Assembly: GCF_028649535.1 (NCBI RefSeq)
Contig: NZ_JAQSJE010000002.1
Span: 244,150 to 308,149, forward strand
Reading direction: 5' to 3'
Length of the DNA stretch: 64,000 nt
From: Mannheimia cairinae
Lineage (GTDB): Bacteria; Pseudomonadota; Gammaproteobacteria; Enterobacterales; Pasteurellaceae
The translations under genes and the position numbers were made by a program. Shown here piece after piece: positions 29,160 through 39,133 of the stretch (within the stretch, counting starts at the first letter, position 1; every line of letters begins with the position of its first letter). Under the pieces are notes generated by a model, which was not told the DNA's origin, ran no database searches, and saw only the letters and a list, made by a program, of their open reading frames with translations.

Positions 29160-29756
29160 TTAGTAGTATGAATGTTCGCCGTGTTGGTGTTCAGTAACAT
29201 CTTTTACACCAACTAGCTCATCTGGGAATTGAGCTAATAGCTGCTTTTCGATACCTTCTTTTAACGTAACATCAACCATTGAGCAACCATTACAACCGCC
29301 ACCAAATTGTAAAATAGCATATTTGTCATCGGTAACTTCAATAAGTGTAACCCTTCCTCCGTGACTTGCTAATTGAGGGTTGATCTGTGTTTGGATAACA
29401 TAATCTAAACGCTCAATAAACGGGGCATCATCAGCAACTTTACGCATTTTGGCATTGGGAGCCTTTAAGGTAAGTTGTGAACCCATTGGATCTGTTACAT
29501 AATCAATTTCCGCTTCATCTAAAAAAGGCAGACTCACATCATCAATAAACGCAGAAAATTGATTAAAAGTAAACTCTGTATCGGTTTCCTCTACTGCATT
29601 TGGCGGACAATAAGAAACACCACATTCTGCACTAGGAGTGCCAGGGTTTACAACAAAAATACGAATGTTAGTTCCTTCTTCTTGCTGTTCTAATAAGCGG
29701 AAAAAATGTGCTTGGGCAGCATCTGAAATTGAAATATGAATTGTTTGTTGTTCCAT
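29160..29756 (-). CDS. nfuA: Fe/S biogenesis protein NfuA
   Basis: Carrier that delivers [4Fe-4S] clusters to target proteins. The 198-aa protein has an N-terminal degenerate A-type (IscA-like) domain, including [14 protein letters not shown], and a C-terminal Nfu domain with the cluster-binding [13 protein letters not shown] (CxxC, about residues 153-165). This two-domain layout is that of enterobacterial NfuA. Divergent from nqrA across a 455-bp gap. Confidence 0.95.
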   Translation of the reverse strand: MEQQTIHISISDAAQAHFFRLLEQQEEGTNIRIFVVNPGTPSAECGVSYCPPNAVEETDTEFTFNQFSAFIDDVSLPFLDEAEIDYVTDPMGSQLTLKAPNAKMRKVADDAPFIERLDYVIQTQINPQLASHGGRVTLIEVTDDKYAILQFGGGCNGCSMVDVTLKEGIEKQLLAQFPDELVGVKDVTEHQHGEHSYY

Positions 29757-30211
29757 TCTGATAATCCTATTTATTCAAAATACTCTACAAAAATTATCAA
29801 CTATTTTACGCTTGAATTTGAAAATTGCCTAGTTAAAAATTTTTTGCAAACTTTTAACAAAATTCAACCGTTTGTGTAGAAAAGTTGGTAACTATTTATG
29901 GTTAGTTTAACAGCTGATAACTAATAATTATTGATTTATTTCAAATTTTGTAAAGGGAAAATGCAAAAAAAAGGGGGTTTTTATAGCCATAAGGGGAGGT
30001 TTTTAGGTAAAATATTATGATTATTTTTTATTAACCTTTTGTTACAAAAAATAGATAAAAGGTCAAAAACAGATTTGAGAACTTAATGTGGCTTATTAAA
30101 AATAAGTGGGGGAATCATCGTTTATTTTTAATATAAAGCTGCGGCTCAATAGAAGCGATTGCGTTATTCGCAATCATATTTTTAACCCAAAATATAAGTA
30201 GTGCAAACAAT
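29757..30211. other. divergent intergenic region between nfuA and nqrA
   Basis: 455 bp without a recognised gene. It holds the promoters of nfuA and the nqr operon but no -35/-10 pair I can call with confidence. Structures seen: CTTATT-aaa-AATAAG (30092-30106), GATTGCG / CGCAATC (near 30157-30175), a sequence TTGATTTATTTCAA (29931-29944) that is one mismatch from an FNR box, and unusual G runs (GGGGG, GGGG) between 29972 and 30000 in otherwise AT-rich DNA. A 19-codon reading frame with a plausible AAGGG site runs 29961-30020. No long coding frame. Confidence 0.5.
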
Positions 30212-31570
30212 ATGATTACAATCAAAAATGGCTTAGATCTTCCAATTTCTGGAAAACCTGAGCAAGTAATCCATAACGGCAATGCCGTTACTGAAGTTGC
30301 TATGCTTGGTGAAGAATATGTAGGTATGCGTCCTTCAATGAAGGTTCGTGAAGGTGATGTAGTGAAAAAAGGCGAGGTTCTTTTTGAAGATAAAAAGAAT
30401 CCAGGTGTTATTTTCACAGCCCCTGCAAGCGGTACAGTAACTGCGATTAATCGTGGCGAAAAACGTGTTCTTCAATCGGTAGTAATTAAAGTTGAGGGTG
30501 ATGAGCAAATTACCTTTGATCGTTATGATGCTAACCAATTAGTTTCATTAACTTCAGAGCAAGTAAAACAAAATCTAGTATCGTCAGGTTTGTGGACAGC
30601 GTTCCGTACTCGTCCATTTAGTAAAGTACCAGCACTAGATGCAACTCCATCATCGATTTTTGTGAATGCAATGGATACCAATCCGCTTGCGGCAAATCCA
30701 GAAGTCATTATTGCAGAACAGCAACAAGCTTTCTTTGATGGTTTAACAGTGTTAAGCCGTTTATTTGAAGGTCAAAAAACCATTCACCTTTGTGGTGGGG
30801 CTGATTCTAATATCTTAAATGCAGCACAAAGTCGCCAAATTGAAAATGTAGAAACTAATCGTTTCAAAGGCCCGCATCCTGCTGGTTTGTCTGGTACACA
30901 TATTCACTTTATTGATCCTGTAAGTGCAACAAAATCGGTATGGTATTTAAACTATCAAGATGTTATTGCAATCGGGAAATTATTCACAACAGGTGAATTA
31001 TTCACAGATCGTGTTGTAGCCTTAGCTGGTCCTCAGGTGAAAAATCCTCGTTTAGTGCGTACCCGTTTAGGTGCAAACCTTTCACAATTAACGGCAAATG
31101 AACTTAATGCTGGTGAAAACCGTGTTATTTCTGGTTCTGTGTTAAATGGTACCACGGCAGTAGGTGCTCACGATTACTTAGGTCGTTACGCTTTGCAAGT
31201 ATCAGCGTTATTAGAAGGTCGTGAAAAAGCATTCTTTGGAATGATTGCTCCTTATTCAGATAAATATTCTATTACACGTACAACATTAGGGCATTTCGCT
31301 AAAAAATTATTTAATTTTACTACTGCAGTTCACGGTAGTGAGCGAGCAATGGTGCCAACAGGTGCTTATGAGCGAGTAATGCCATTAGATATTATCCCAA
31401 CGCTATTATTACGTGACTTAGCCGCAGGTGATACTGATTCTGCCCAAGCATTAGGTTGCTTAGAGTTAGATGAAGAAGATTTAGCATTATGTACCTTTGT
31501 ATGTTCTGGTAAAAATAACTGGGGTCCAATGTTGCGTGCAGCATTAGATAAGATCGAGAAGGATGGTTAA
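30212..31570 (+). CDS. nqrA: Na+-translocating NADH:quinone reductase subunit A
   Basis: Peripheral subunit of the Na+-NQR respiratory sodium pump, near the quinone site. The 452-aa protein begins [18 protein letters not shown] and has the lipoyl-like barrel segment [20 protein letters not shown] (in parts [20 protein letters not shown]). Length is near the usual 446-448. It is the first gene of nqrABCDEF, with only 3 bp to nqrB. The ribosome site at this start is weak (no clear AGGAG), yet the start agrees with the family. Confidence 0.96.
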   Translation: MITIKNGLDLPISGKPEQVIHNGNAVTEVAMLGEEYVGMRPSMKVREGDVVKKGEVLFEDKKNPGVIFTAPASGTVTAINRGEKRVLQSVVIKVEGDEQITFDRYDANQLVSLTSEQVKQNLVSSGLWTAFRTRPFSKVPALDATPSSIFVNAMDTNPLAANPEVIIAEQQQAFFDGLTVLSRLFEGQKTIHLCGGADSNILNAAQSRQIENVETNRFKGPHPAGLSGTHIHFIDPVSATKSVWYLNYQDVIAIGKLFTTGELFTDRVVALAGPQVKNPRLVRTRLGANLSQLTANELNAGENRVISGSVLNGTTAVGAHDYLGRYALQVSALLEGREKAFFGMIAPYSDKYSITRTTLGHFAKKLFNFTTAVHGSERAMVPTGAYERVMPLDIIPTLLLRDLAAGDTDSAQALGCLELDEEDLALCTFVCSGKNNWGPMLRAALDKIEKDG

Positions 31571-31573
31571 AAA

Positions 31574-32800
31574 ATGGGTTTGAAAAATCTTTTTGAAAAA
31601 ATGGAACCCGCTTTCCATAAAGGTGGGAAGTATGAAAAATACTATACACTATTTGAAGCAGCGTACACCATTTTTTATACACCGGGTACAGTAACTCGCA
31701 AAGATGCTCACGTGCGTGATGCGATTGACTCAAAGCGTATGATGTTATTCGTATGGCTTGCTTTATTCCCTGCAATGTTCTATGGAATGTACAATGTAGG
31801 TCATCAAGGTATTCTTGCTGCACTACAAATGGGAACATTAACAGACTTAGTTGCTAGCGACTGGCACTATAGCTTAGCAGATAGCTTAGGTGCAGTAACT
31901 GATGCAGGCTGGGGAACCAAAATGTTGCTAGGTGCGACGTATTTCCTACCAATCTATTTAACTGTATTTGCAGTGGGTGGTTTCTGGGAAGTTGTATTTG
32001 CAATGGTTCGCAAACACGAGATTAATGAAGGTTTCTTTGTAACTTCTATCTTGCTTGCATTAATTGTTCCGCCAACATTACCACTATGGCAAGCAGCACT
32101 TGCAACAACTTTCGGTGTTGTTGTTGCTAAAGAAATCTTTGGTGGTGTAGGTAAAAACTTTATGAACCCGGCTCTTGCTGGTCGTGCATTCTTATTCTTT
32201 GCTTACCCTGCACAAATCTCAGGCGATACTGTTTGGGTTGCGGCAGATGGTTTCTCAGGTGCAACGGCATTATCGCAATGGGCAGCAGGCGGTCAAGCTG
32301 GATTAAAACACGCTGTTACAGGTGAGACAATTACTTGGATGGATGCATTCTTAGGTAATATTCCAGGATCTATTGGTGAAACATCTACGCTAATGCTTAT
32401 TATTGGTGCAGCAATTATCGTATTTGCTCGTATTGCATCTTGGAGAATTATTGCGGGTGTGATGATTGGTATGGCAGCCACTGCAACATTATTTAATGTT
32501 ATTGGTTCAGATACTAACCCATTATTCTCAATGCCTTGGCACTGGCACTTAGTATTAGGTGGTTTCGCATTAGGTATGTTCTTTATGGCAACTGACCCAG
32601 TATCAGCTGCGTTTACCAATAAAGGTAAATGGTGGTACGGTGCATTAATTGGTGCTATGGCAGTTATTATTCGTGTAGTAAACCCAGCATATCCAGAAGG
32701 TATGATGCTAGCGATTTTATTTGCTAACTTGTTTGCTCCAATCTTTGACTACCTAGTGGTTCAAGCTAATATCAAACGTCGGAGAATTCGCAATGTCTAA
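31574..32800 (+). CDS. nqrB: Na+-translocating NADH:quinone reductase subunit B
   Basis: Membrane subunit that carries a covalent FMN and takes part in Na+ movement and ubiquinone reduction. The 408-aa protein has about ten hydrophobic segments and the flavinylation motif SGATALS (threonine acceptor, about residue 230), the substrate of ApbE, whose gene lies downstream. Stop overlaps nqrC by 8 bp. Confidence 0.97.
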   Translation: MGLKNLFEKMEPAFHKGGKYEKYYTLFEAAYTIFYTPGTVTRKDAHVRDAIDSKRMMLFVWLALFPAMFYGMYNVGHQGILAALQMGTLTDLVASDWHYSLADSLGAVTDAGWGTKMLLGATYFLPIYLTVFAVGGFWEVVFAMVRKHEINEGFFVTSILLALIVPPTLPLWQAALATTFGVVVAKEIFGGVGKNFMNPALAGRAFLFFAYPAQISGDTVWVAADGFSGATALSQWAAGGQAGLKHAVTGETITWMDAFLGNIPGSIGETSTLMLIIGAAIIVFARIASWRIIAGVMIGMAATATLFNVIGSDTNPLFSMPWHWHLVLGGFALGMFFMATDPVSAAFTNKGKWWYGALIGAMAVIIRVVNPAYPEGMMLAILFANLFAPIFDYLVVQANIKRRRIRNV

Positions 32801-33584
32801 ATTCAATAAAGATAGCGTAGGCGGCACAATTCTTGTCGTTGTACTTTTAAGCTTAGTTTGCTCAATTATTGTTGCAGGTTCTGCAGTCGCACTAAAATCG
32901 ACTCAAGAAGAGCAAAAAGTATTAGACGTTCAACGTAATATCTTAAGCGTTGCAGGTCTATTAAATGAAGATACGAGTTCGTCATATATCAAGAAAACCT
33001 ATGGTGAGTTAATTGAACCTCGTTTAGTTGATTTAGCAACGGGTGAATATGTAGAAAATGTTTCTCGTGAAGATATCGAGAAATTTGATGTATCATCAGC
33101 AGTTAAAGACTCTTCTCAAAGTCAAAATATTGCCGCAGAAGATGATAAAGCTCGTATCAGAAAGCGTGCGAATCAAGCTCGTGTTTATTTAGTTAAAGAT
33201 GCTGAAGGTAACACAACCCAATATATTTTACCTATTTATGGTACAGGTCTATGGTCTGTAATGTACGGGTTTGTATCTGTTGCACCTGATGCTAATACAA
33301 TAAATGGTATTACTTATTATGAGCAGGGCGAAACTGCAGGTCTTGGTGGTGAGATCACAAATCCTAACTGGCAGAAAAACTTCGTAGGTAAAAAACTGTT
33401 CAATGATGAAGGTAAATACGCATTTAAAGTATTTAAAGCACAATCAACAGATCCTGTTCACGGTGTTGATGGCTTATCTGGTGCAACATTAACAGCTAAT
33501 GGTGTACAAGGTACTTTCGATTACTGGTTCAGCAAGAACGGTTTAGGTAAATATCTTGAAAAGCTTAAAGCGGGGGCAAACTAA
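32793..33584 (+). CDS. nqrC: Na+-translocating NADH:quinone reductase subunit C
   Basis: Subunit with one N-terminal membrane segment (about residues 11-32) and a periplasmic FMN domain. The 263-aa protein has the flavinylation motif [13 protein letters not shown] near residue 230, where the second threonine-bound FMN sits. [15 protein letters not shown] is also typical. It overlaps nqrB at its start, and its last base is shared with the ATG of nqrD. Flavin attachment is by ApbE (gene at 36418). Confidence 0.97.
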   Translation: MSKFNKDSVGGTILVVVLLSLVCSIIVAGSAVALKSTQEEQKVLDVQRNILSVAGLLNEDTSSSYIKKTYGELIEPRLVDLATGEYVENVSREDIEKFDVSSAVKDSSQSQNIAAEDDKARIRKRANQARVYLVKDAEGNTTQYILPIYGTGLWSVMYGFVSVAPDANTINGITYYEQGETAGLGGEITNPNWQKNFVGKKLFNDEGKYAFKVFKAQSTDPVHGVDGLSGATLTANGVQGTFDYWFSKNGLGKYLEKLKAGAN

Positions 33585-34213
33585 TGTCTGAAGCAAAAAG
33601 TAATTTTAAAGATCTGTTATTATCGCCTATTGCGAAAAATAATCCGATTGCATTACAAATCTTAGGTATTTGTTCTGCACTTGCGGTAACAACAGGTTTA
33701 AAAACATCTGTAGTAATGTCTATTGCGGTAGTCTGTGTTGCAGCATTATCAAACTTATTTGTTTCGTTAATTCGTAACTATATTCCAAATAGTATCCGTA
33801 TTATCGTGCAATTAGCCATTATCGCATCACTTGTAATTGTGGTGGACCAAGTATTAAAAGCCTTTGCTTATGAATTATCTAAGCAGCTTTCAGTATTCGT
33901 TGGTTTAATTATTACTAACTGTATCATTATGGGTCGTGCAGAAGCATTTGCAATGAAATCACGTCCATTAGAAAGTTTAATCGATGGTATCGGTAATGGT
34001 TTAGGTTACGGTGCAATCTTATTAATAGTTGCATTCTTCCGTGAATTAATCGGTGCGGGTAAACTTTTCGGTATTACAGTATTTGAAACTGTTCAAAATG
34101 GTGGTTGGTACCAAGCAAACGGTCTATTCTTACTTGCACCAAGCGCATTCTTTATCATCGGATTCTTAATCTGGGGTTTAAGAACGTGGAAACCAGAGCA
34201 ACAGGAGAAATAG
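33584..34213 (+). CDS. nqrD: Na+-translocating NADH:quinone reductase subunit D
   Basis: Membrane subunit related to RnfE, one of the pair that lines the Na+ pathway and holds the intramembrane iron centre with NqrE. The 209-aa protein has about six membrane segments and the conserved [19 protein letters not shown] stretch (about residues 105-123) with the cluster cysteine. Start shares a base with the nqrC stop; nqrE follows after 3 bp. Confidence 0.97.
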   Translation: MSEAKSNFKDLLLSPIAKNNPIALQILGICSALAVTTGLKTSVVMSIAVVCVAALSNLFVSLIRNYIPNSIRIIVQLAIIASLVIVVDQVLKAFAYELSKQLSVFVGLIITNCIIMGRAEAFAMKSRPLESLIDGIGNGLGYGAILLIVAFFRELIGAGKLFGITVFETVQNGGWYQANGLFLLAPSAFFIIGFLIWGLRTWKPEQQEK

Positions 34214-34216
34214 TCA

Positions 34217-34813
34217 ATGGAACATTATATTAGTATCTTCGTGAAGGCGATCTTCATTGAAAACTTGGCTCTTTCTTTCTTCTTAGGTATGTGTACATTC
34301 CTTGCAGTTTCTAAGAAAGTTTCAACGGCCTTTGGTTTAGGTATTGCAGTAACATTTGTATTAGGTATTGCAGTTCCAGTAAACCAATTAATCTATGCAA
34401 ATATCTTAAAAGATAGTGCATTAGTTGAAGGTGTGGATCTTTCTTTCCTTAACTTTATTACATTTATCGGTGTAATTGCGGGTCTAGTACAAATTCTTGA
34501 GATGGTATTAGATAAATTTATGCCTGCTCTTTATAACGCATTAGGTATTTTCTTACCTCTAATTGCGGTTAACTGTGCAATCTTTGGTGGTGTATCATTT
34601 ATGGTGCAGCGTGAATATAACTTCCCAGAATCAGTAGTTTATGGCTTTGGTTCAGGCCTAGGCTGGATGTTAGCGATTGTTGCATTAGCAGGTTTAACTG
34701 AGAAAATGAAATATGCTGATATTCCAGCAGGCTTAAAAGGTTTAGGTATTACCTTTATCACAGTAGGCTTGATGGCATTAGGCTTTATGTCGTTCTCTGG
34801 TATTCAACTATAA
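34217..34813 (+). CDS. nqrE: Na+-translocating NADH:quinone reductase subunit E
   Basis: Membrane subunit related to RnfA, inverted relative to NqrD, with six membrane segments. The 198-aa protein begins [20 protein letters not shown] and has [20 protein letters not shown] near residue 25 and [16 protein letters not shown] near residue 115. The cysteine of each stretch is the expected ligand of the shared iron centre. It is 12 bp upstream of nqrF. Confidence 0.97.
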   Translation: MEHYISIFVKAIFIENLALSFFLGMCTFLAVSKKVSTAFGLGIAVTFVLGIAVPVNQLIYANILKDSALVEGVDLSFLNFITFIGVIAGLVQILEMVLDKFMPALYNALGIFLPLIAVNCAIFGGVSFMVQREYNFPESVVYGFGSGLGWMLAIVALAGLTEKMKYADIPAGLKGLGITFITVGLMALGFMSFSGIQL

Positions 34814-34825
34814 GGAGTGTAGAAA

Positions 34826-36061
34826 ATGAGTGGTTCAGCAGTTCTTGCACTCGGTATTGTTGCGTTCACTGCAATCGTATTAGTTTTAGTTGCAATTATT
34901 TTATTTGCTAAATCAAAATTAGTGGATTCTGGCGATATTACTATTGGTATTAATGATGATCCAGAAAAAGCAATTACGTTACCAGCAGGTGGCAAATTAC
35001 TTGGTGCACTAGCAAGCAAAGGTATTTTCGTATCAAGTGCTTGTGGTGGTGGTGGCTCTTGTGGTCAATGTATTGTTAAAGTGAAATCTGGTGGTGGTGA
35101 AATTTTACCAACGGAACTTTCACATATTTCAAAACGTGAAGCTAAAGAAGGTTACCGTTTATCTTGCCAAGTAAATGTTAAAGGCAATATGGAAGTTGAG
35201 TTACCAGAAGAGATCTTTGGTGTTAAGAAATGGCAATGTACTGTTATTTCAAATGACAACAAAGCGACCTTTATCAAAGAACTTAAACTTGCTATTCCAG
35301 AAGGTGAGGAAGTACCTTTCCGTGCAGGTGGTTATATCCAGATTGAAGCAGATCCTCACACGGTTCATTATAAAGATTTTGATGTACCAGAAGAGTATCA
35401 CGAAGACTGGGATAAATATGACGTATGGCGTTATGTATCTAAAGTTGATGAGCCGATTATTCGTGCTTATTCAATGGCTTCATACCCAGAAGAAAAAGGC
35501 ATTATTATGCTTAACGTACGTATTGCAACACCTCCACCGAATAAGCCTGATGCACCTCCGGGTCAAATGTCTTCATACATTTGGTCATTAAAAGAAGGCG
35601 ATAAAGTAACTATTTCTGGTCCATTTGGTGAATTCTTCGCTAAAGATACAGATGCAGAAATGGTATTTATTGGTGGTGGTGCAGGTATGGCACCAATGCG
35701 TTCACATATCTTCGACCAATTAAAACGTTTGAAATCTAAGCGTAAAATGACCTTCTGGTATGGTGCACGTTCTGAGCGTGAAATGTTCTATACTGAAGAT
35801 TTTGATATGCTACAAGCGGAAAATGAAAACTTTAAATGGTATGTGGCTCTTTCTGATCCGCTACCAGGCGATAGAGAAGACTATTTCCGTGGTTTCATTC
35901 ACAATGTGCTTTATGAAAATTACCTGAAAAATCACGAAGCACCGGAAGATTGTGAGTACTATATGTGCGGACCACCAATTATGAACTCATCAGTAATCAA
36001 TATGCTGAAGAGCCTAGGTGTAGAAGATGAAAACATCTTATTAGATGATTTCGGTGGTTAA
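34826..36061 (+). CDS. nqrF: Na+-translocating NADH:quinone reductase subunit F
   Basis: NADH-oxidising entry subunit. The 411-aa protein has one N-terminal membrane segment (residues about 5-28), a 2Fe-2S ferredoxin domain with [10 protein letters not shown] (C73, C79, C82) and C114, an FAD domain with RAYSMASYP, and an NADH domain with [14 protein letters not shown] and the C-terminal [10 protein letters not shown] and LLDDFGG. All cluster ligands are present. Last gene of the six-gene nqr operon; an uptake-signal hairpin follows. Confidence 0.97.
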   Translation: MSGSAVLALGIVAFTAIVLVLVAIILFAKSKLVDSGDITIGINDDPEKAITLPAGGKLLGALASKGIFVSSACGGGGSCGQCIVKVKSGGGEILPTELSHISKREAKEGYRLSCQVNVKGNMEVELPEEIFGVKKWQCTVISNDNKATFIKELKLAIPEGEEVPFRAGGYIQIEADPHTVHYKDFDVPEEYHEDWDKYDVWRYVSKVDEPIIRAYSMASYPEEKGIIMLNVRIATPPPNKPDAPPGQMSSYIWSLKEGDKVTISGPFGEFFAKDTDAEMVFIGGGAGMAPMRSHIFDQLKRLKSKRKMTFWYGARSEREMFYTEDFDMLQAENENFKWYVALSDPLPGDREDYFRGFIHNVLYENYLKNHEAPEDCEYYMCGPPIMNSSVINMLKSLGVEDENILLDDFGG

Positions 36062-36080
36062 TCCCAAATCTTTCTAAATA

Positions 36081-36128
36081 AACAAGCGGTCAATTTTGTA
36101 AAAAAGTTTGCAAAATTAACCGCTTGTT
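36081..36128 (+). terminator. inverted uptake-signal pair after nqrF
   Basis: AACAAGCGGTCAATTTTG (36081-36098) faces CAAAATTAACCGCTTGTT (36111-36128). It is an 18-bp stem with one mismatch and a 12-nt loop. There is no clear T run behind it, so it may be a weak or partial terminator and allow read-through to apbE and nqrM. Confidence 0.65.
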
Positions 36129-36151
36129 CGTATTAGAAATTGGATATTTAG

Positions 36152-36306
36152 ATGAAAAAACTTAGTATTTCGGCACTAACTAATGTCTTTATCTCTCTTG
36201 ATAAGTCTATAATGGAATTTCTGGTTTTCTCGAAAGTACGGCTTTTTTAGTGAAGCAGCTTCAAGAACGTAATTTAAATGATTGGTTTAACCGAATCACA
36301 ACGTAA
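36152..36306 (+). pseudogene. remnant of a HEPN-type nucleotidyltransferase substrate-binding protein
   Basis: A broken gene. One frame starts at ATG 36152 and reads MKKLSISALTNVFISLDKS, like the N-terminus of the HI0074-type HEPN proteins, before drifting to a stop at 36248. A second frame then reads VYNGISGFLESTAFLVKQLQ followed by ERN (36205-36273), which resembles the C-terminus of the same family (a helix ending in FL-x-Q-L-x-x-RN), and ends at 36304-36306. About 85 internal residues of a usual 130-145-aa protein are missing. The two pieces are in different frames, so it is a deletion remnant, not a gene. Family assignment is from memory of HI0074 and needs a search. Confidence 0.5.
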
Positions 36307-36367
36307 AATTGTTGTTGATATTTTAAAAAACAGTTGGATTTTGCAGAAATATGAAGTGCTTATTTAG
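36278..36367 (+). pseudogene. remnant of a minimal nucleotidyltransferase (MNT) N-terminus
   Basis: A 29-codon frame from ATG 36278 reads MIGLTESQRKIVVDILKN and stops at 36365-36367. It overlaps the end of the HEPN remnant in another frame, the arrangement seen in HI0074-HI0073 type pairs where the nucleotidyltransferase gene starts inside the end of the HEPN gene. The start matches the usual opening of minimal nucleotidyltransferases (GLT/GLS-E-x-Q...I...L...), but the GSRAxG and DxD catalytic motifs are gone. Together with the piece before it, it is read as a decayed MNT-HEPN module. Confidence 0.42.
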
Positions 36368-36417
36368 CTAGCGAAATATGATATAATTGACCAAATTTTT
36401 AACTCTTATTTTTGAAA

Positions 36418-37452
36418 ATGAAAAAAAATTTTCTTCTTTTTATTTCTCTACTTGTTTTAAGTGCTTGCGAAAAAGCCCCTGAACAAATTGCATTTTCAGG
36501 TAAAACAATGGGAACAACTTATACGGTTAAATATATTGATAATGGTGAAGTCAATAACTTAGTTTCGCCTGAAAAAATGCAAAATGCGTTAGATGAATTA
36601 TTGGTTGGAGTGAATAATCAAATGTCCACCTACCAACAAGATTCAGAAATCAGCCGTTTCAATCAGCTTAAACAGGCTAACCAAGCGGTCGAAATTTCGC
36701 AAGATTTTGCAAAAGTAGTACAAGAAGCAATTCGATTAAATACAGTAACAGAAGGTGCCTTGGATGTTACTGTTGGGCCTTTAGTTAATCTCTGGGGATT
36801 TGGGCCAGATAAACGTTTAAATAAAGTGCCATCTGCCGAACAAATTACAGAACGTTCAGCTTACATTGGAATTGATAAAATCTCATTATCTCTAGAAAGT
36901 AAACCAACGCTTACAAAGTCAGAGCCTAACCTCTATTTAGATCTCTCTTCTATTGCAAAAGGCTTTGGGGTAGATAAACTAGCTGAACATCTTGAAAATA
37001 TCGGTGTGAGCAATTACTTAGTTGAAATTGGTGGAGAATTACGTGGTAAAGGTAAAAACTTACAGGGAGTGGATTGGCGAATTGCGATTGAACAGCCTAT
37101 TGTTGAACAAGCACAATCTGCACAAATCACAGTGCCGTTACATAACTTAGCAATGGCAACCTCTGGAAGTTATCGAAATTATTTTGAGGATGAACAAGGT
37201 AATCGACTTTCACACATTATTAATCCAACATTGTTACGCCCGGTTAGCCACAATTTGGCTTCTATCACGGTATTAGCACCAACAACAATGACAGCAGATG
37301 GGTTATCAACAGGCCTATTTGTATTAGGTGCAGAAAAAGCATTGGAAATTGCAGAACGAGAAAATTTAGCTATTTTCTTAATCACCAAAAATGGCGATAC
37401 ATTTGAAACACAAATGTCGAGCGAGTTTAAAAAATTGATTAATCAAAATTAA
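36418..37452 (+). CDS. apbE: FAD:protein FMN transferase ApbE
   Basis: Attaches FMN to threonine residues of NqrB and NqrC. The 344-aa product is a lipoprotein: MKKNFLLFISLLVLSAC gives a lipobox LSAC with Cys17, so it is expected in the inner membrane facing the periplasm, where NqrC is flavinylated. Family motifs: MGTTYTVKY, LDLSSIAKGFGVDKL, VEIGGELRGKG and ATSGSYRNY. A TTG two codons upstream is in frame but the ATG at 36418 is the natural start. It lies between nqrF and nqrM, which fits its role. Confidence 0.95.
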   Translation: MKKNFLLFISLLVLSACEKAPEQIAFSGKTMGTTYTVKYIDNGEVNNLVSPEKMQNALDELLVGVNNQMSTYQQDSEISRFNQLKQANQAVEISQDFAKVVQEAIRLNTVTEGALDVTVGPLVNLWGFGPDKRLNKVPSAEQITERSAYIGIDKISLSLESKPTLTKSEPNLYLDLSSIAKGFGVDKLAEHLENIGVSNYLVEIGGELRGKGKNLQGVDWRIAIEQPIVEQAQSAQITVPLHNLAMATSGSYRNYFEDEQGNRLSHIINPTLLRPVSHNLASITVLAPTTMTADGLSTGLFVLGAEKALEIAERENLAIFLITKNGDTFETQMSSEFKKLINQN

Positions 37453-37483
37453 TTATTCATTTAATATCTAGTTGGAGTTTAAA

Positions 37484-37729
37484 ATGGAAACAATATTATT
37501 AACTTTCGGATTTTTCTTAGCAGTAATTATTGCAATGTCTGTCGGATTTATTATTAAAGGTAAAGAATTAAAAGGCAGCTGTGGTGGTATTAGTGCATTA
37601 GGTATGAAAAAAATGTGCGACTGTGAAGAGCCTTGCGATAACTTAAAATCAAAAATTGCAGATGGCACAGCAGATCCTGAAGAAGTTGCACGTTTTAATA
37701 AAGAGCCACAATTTTACGAAGTAAAATAA
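37484..37729 (+). CDS. nqrM: Na+-NQR maturation protein NqrM
   Basis: Small membrane protein (formerly DUF539) required in Vibrio to assemble active Na+-NQR, probably by delivering iron to the NqrD/NqrE centre. The 81-aa product has one N-terminal membrane segment (residues 4-24) followed by cysteines C33, C45, C47 and C51 in GSCGG and MCDCEEPC. The ATG at 37484 has GGAG upstream. A TTG four codons earlier is in frame but overlaps that ribosome site. It directly follows apbE, as in other nqr-apbE-nqrM clusters. Confidence 0.93.
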   Translation: METILLTFGFFLAVIIAMSVGFIIKGKELKGSCGGISALGMKKMCDCEEPCDNLKSKIADGTADPEEVARFNKEPQFYEVK

Positions 37730-37757
37730 GATTCATAGAATAGAAGGTTCTTTTAGT

Positions 37758-37798
37758 AAGCGGTCGAATTTGCAAAAAATTTTGCAAATTTAACCGCT
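37758..37798 (+). terminator. inverted uptake-signal pair after nqrM
   Basis: AAGCGGTCGAATTTGCAAAA (37758-37777) faces TTTTGCAAATTTAACCGCTT (about 37780-37799). The arms pair over about 18 of 20 bases with a short loop. It follows the last gene of the nqr-apbE-nqrM cluster and is flanked by TTACTTTTA. Terminator is likely. Confidence 0.65.
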
Positions 37799-37870
37799 TG
37801 TTACTTTTATAGTGGGAATTTTCCCACACTAACCAATGTGCTTCGCCTTAACCGAAGTTACGGGAGACTT

Positions 37871-39037
37871 ATGACAACGCAATTAACCTCAAAAACTTAC
37901 GACACCCATTTCCCCAAATTAACCCCTGAACAACTTGCTGAAAACGGCAAGAAAAAAGTCATTATCGGTATGTCGGGTGGGGTGGATTCTTCTGTTTCCG
38001 CTTTTATTCTGCAACAACAAGGCTACCAAGTTGAAGGTTTGTTTATGAAAAACTGGGAAGAAGACGATGATACCGATTACTGCACTGCAGCTGCAGATCT
38101 CGCTGATGCTCAAGCGGTTGCCGATAAGCTTGGAATGAAGCTACATAAGATCAATTTTGCCGCAGAATATTGGGATAATGTTTTTGAATATTTCTTAGCA
38201 GAATACAAAGCTGGTAGAACACCGAACCCTGATATTTTATGTAATAAAGAGATCAAATTTAAAGCTTTTTTAGAATATGCTGCAGAAGATCTTGGGGCGG
38301 ATTATATTGCAACGGGGCATTATGTTCGCCGTAGTGATGACGATGCAAATGCTAAATTATTACGTGGCTTAGATGAGAATAAAGATCAGAGCTATTTCTT
38401 GTATGCCTTAAATAAAAAACAAGTGGGACAGAGTTTATTCCCTGTCGGTGAAATTGAAAAACCGATTGTGCGTGCGATTGCAGAAGATTTAGGTTTGGCT
38501 ACGGCAAAGAAAAAAGATTCAACAGGGATCTGTTTTATTGGCGAACGTAAATTTAAAGATTTCCTCGCACGTTTCTTGCCGGCTCAACCGGGAGAAATTC
38601 GCACAGTGGAAGGTAAATTAGTTGGGCGTCACGACGGTTTAATGTATCACACTCTAGGGCAACGAAAAGGCTTAGGTATTGGCGGTGTGAAAGGGTTGAG
38701 TGAAGATCCTTTCTATGTGGTAGAAAAAGATCTAATTAACAATGTATTGATCGTTGCTCAAGGACACGATAATTCAGCCCTGCTTTCAAAAGGCTTGATT
38801 GCAAAACAACTTACTTGGGGGGATATGCAGCCTCTGCGTGAAAATCTACGTTGCACGGTAAAAACACGTTATCGTCAGGCAGATATTCCTTGTGAAATTC
38901 AGGTAATTGATGATGAAGCAATTCAGGTTATTTTTGATGAACCACAAATTGCAGTTACACCAGGGCAATCAGCCGTGTTTTATTTAGGTGAAGTGTGTTT
39001 AGGTGGCGGTATCATCGAGACGCAATTAAAATTATAA
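37871..39037 (+). CDS. mnmA: tRNA 2-thiouridylase MnmA
   Basis: Adds sulfur to U34 of Lys, Glu and Gln tRNAs using sulfur relayed from IscS and the Tus proteins. The 388-aa product has the PP-loop [13 protein letters not shown] (about residues 33-45), the cysteine in [19 protein letters not shown], and the second catalytic cysteine in [16 protein letters not shown]. An in-frame GTG at 37838 was rejected: the ATG at 37871 has GGGAGA 4 bp upstream and fits the family. Own transcript, ended by a small hairpin. Confidence 0.96.
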   Translation: MTTQLTSKTYDTHFPKLTPEQLAENGKKKVIIGMSGGVDSSVSAFILQQQGYQVEGLFMKNWEEDDDTDYCTAAADLADAQAVADKLGMKLHKINFAAEYWDNVFEYFLAEYKAGRTPNPDILCNKEIKFKAFLEYAAEDLGADYIATGHYVRRSDDDANAKLLRGLDENKDQSYFLYALNKKQVGQSLFPVGEIEKPIVRAIAEDLGLATAKKKDSTGICFIGERKFKDFLARFLPAQPGEIRTVEGKLVGRHDGLMYHTLGQRKGLGIGGVKGLSEDPFYVVEKDLINNVLIVAQGHDNSALLSKGLIAKQLTWGDMQPLRENLRCTVKTRYRQADIPCEIQVIDDEAIQVIFDEPQIAVTPGQSAVFYLGEVCLGGGIIETQLKL

Positions 39038-39052
39038 ATAAATATTGAAATT

Positions 39053-39072
39053 TTTTGCATATTTATGCAAAA
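39053..39072 (+). promoter_or_regulatory. ArgR-like palindrome upstream of argH
   Basis: TTTTGCATA-TT-TATGCAAAA is a perfect palindrome 62-81 bp upstream of the argH start. Its core TGCATATTTATGCA has the same TGxATA-xx-TATxCA form as the stronger box upstream of argC (8040-8053). I infer an ArgR operator. A second box at 21-bp spacing is not evident. Confidence 0.45.
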
Positions 39073-39084
39073 TAGCGTTAATTC

Positions 39085-39105
39085 AAGGCGGTAAAACGCC
39101 TTTTT
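39085..39105 (+). terminator. terminator between mnmA and argH
   Basis: AAGGCG / CGCCTT (6 bp, 6-nt loop) followed by TTTC. Short but with the usual GC core and T run. It lies 48 bp after mnmA and 29 bp before argH, so it could end mnmA transcription or act as a leader hairpin of argH. Confidence 0.6.
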
Positions 39106-39133
39106 CATTTTAACAGCAGACAAGGAATACATT

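Noticed and set aside
29931-29944. FNR-like TTGATTTATTTCAA between nfuA and nqrA
   Set aside because: One mismatch, but in AT-rich DNA such a match is not rare, and it is far from both starts (about 175 and 270 bp). No promoter could be tied to it.
36152-36250. Intact small gene between nqrF and apbE
   Set aside because: The 32-codon frame has no ribosome site of note and its second half is out of frame with the family-like sequence, so it is better read as a remnant.
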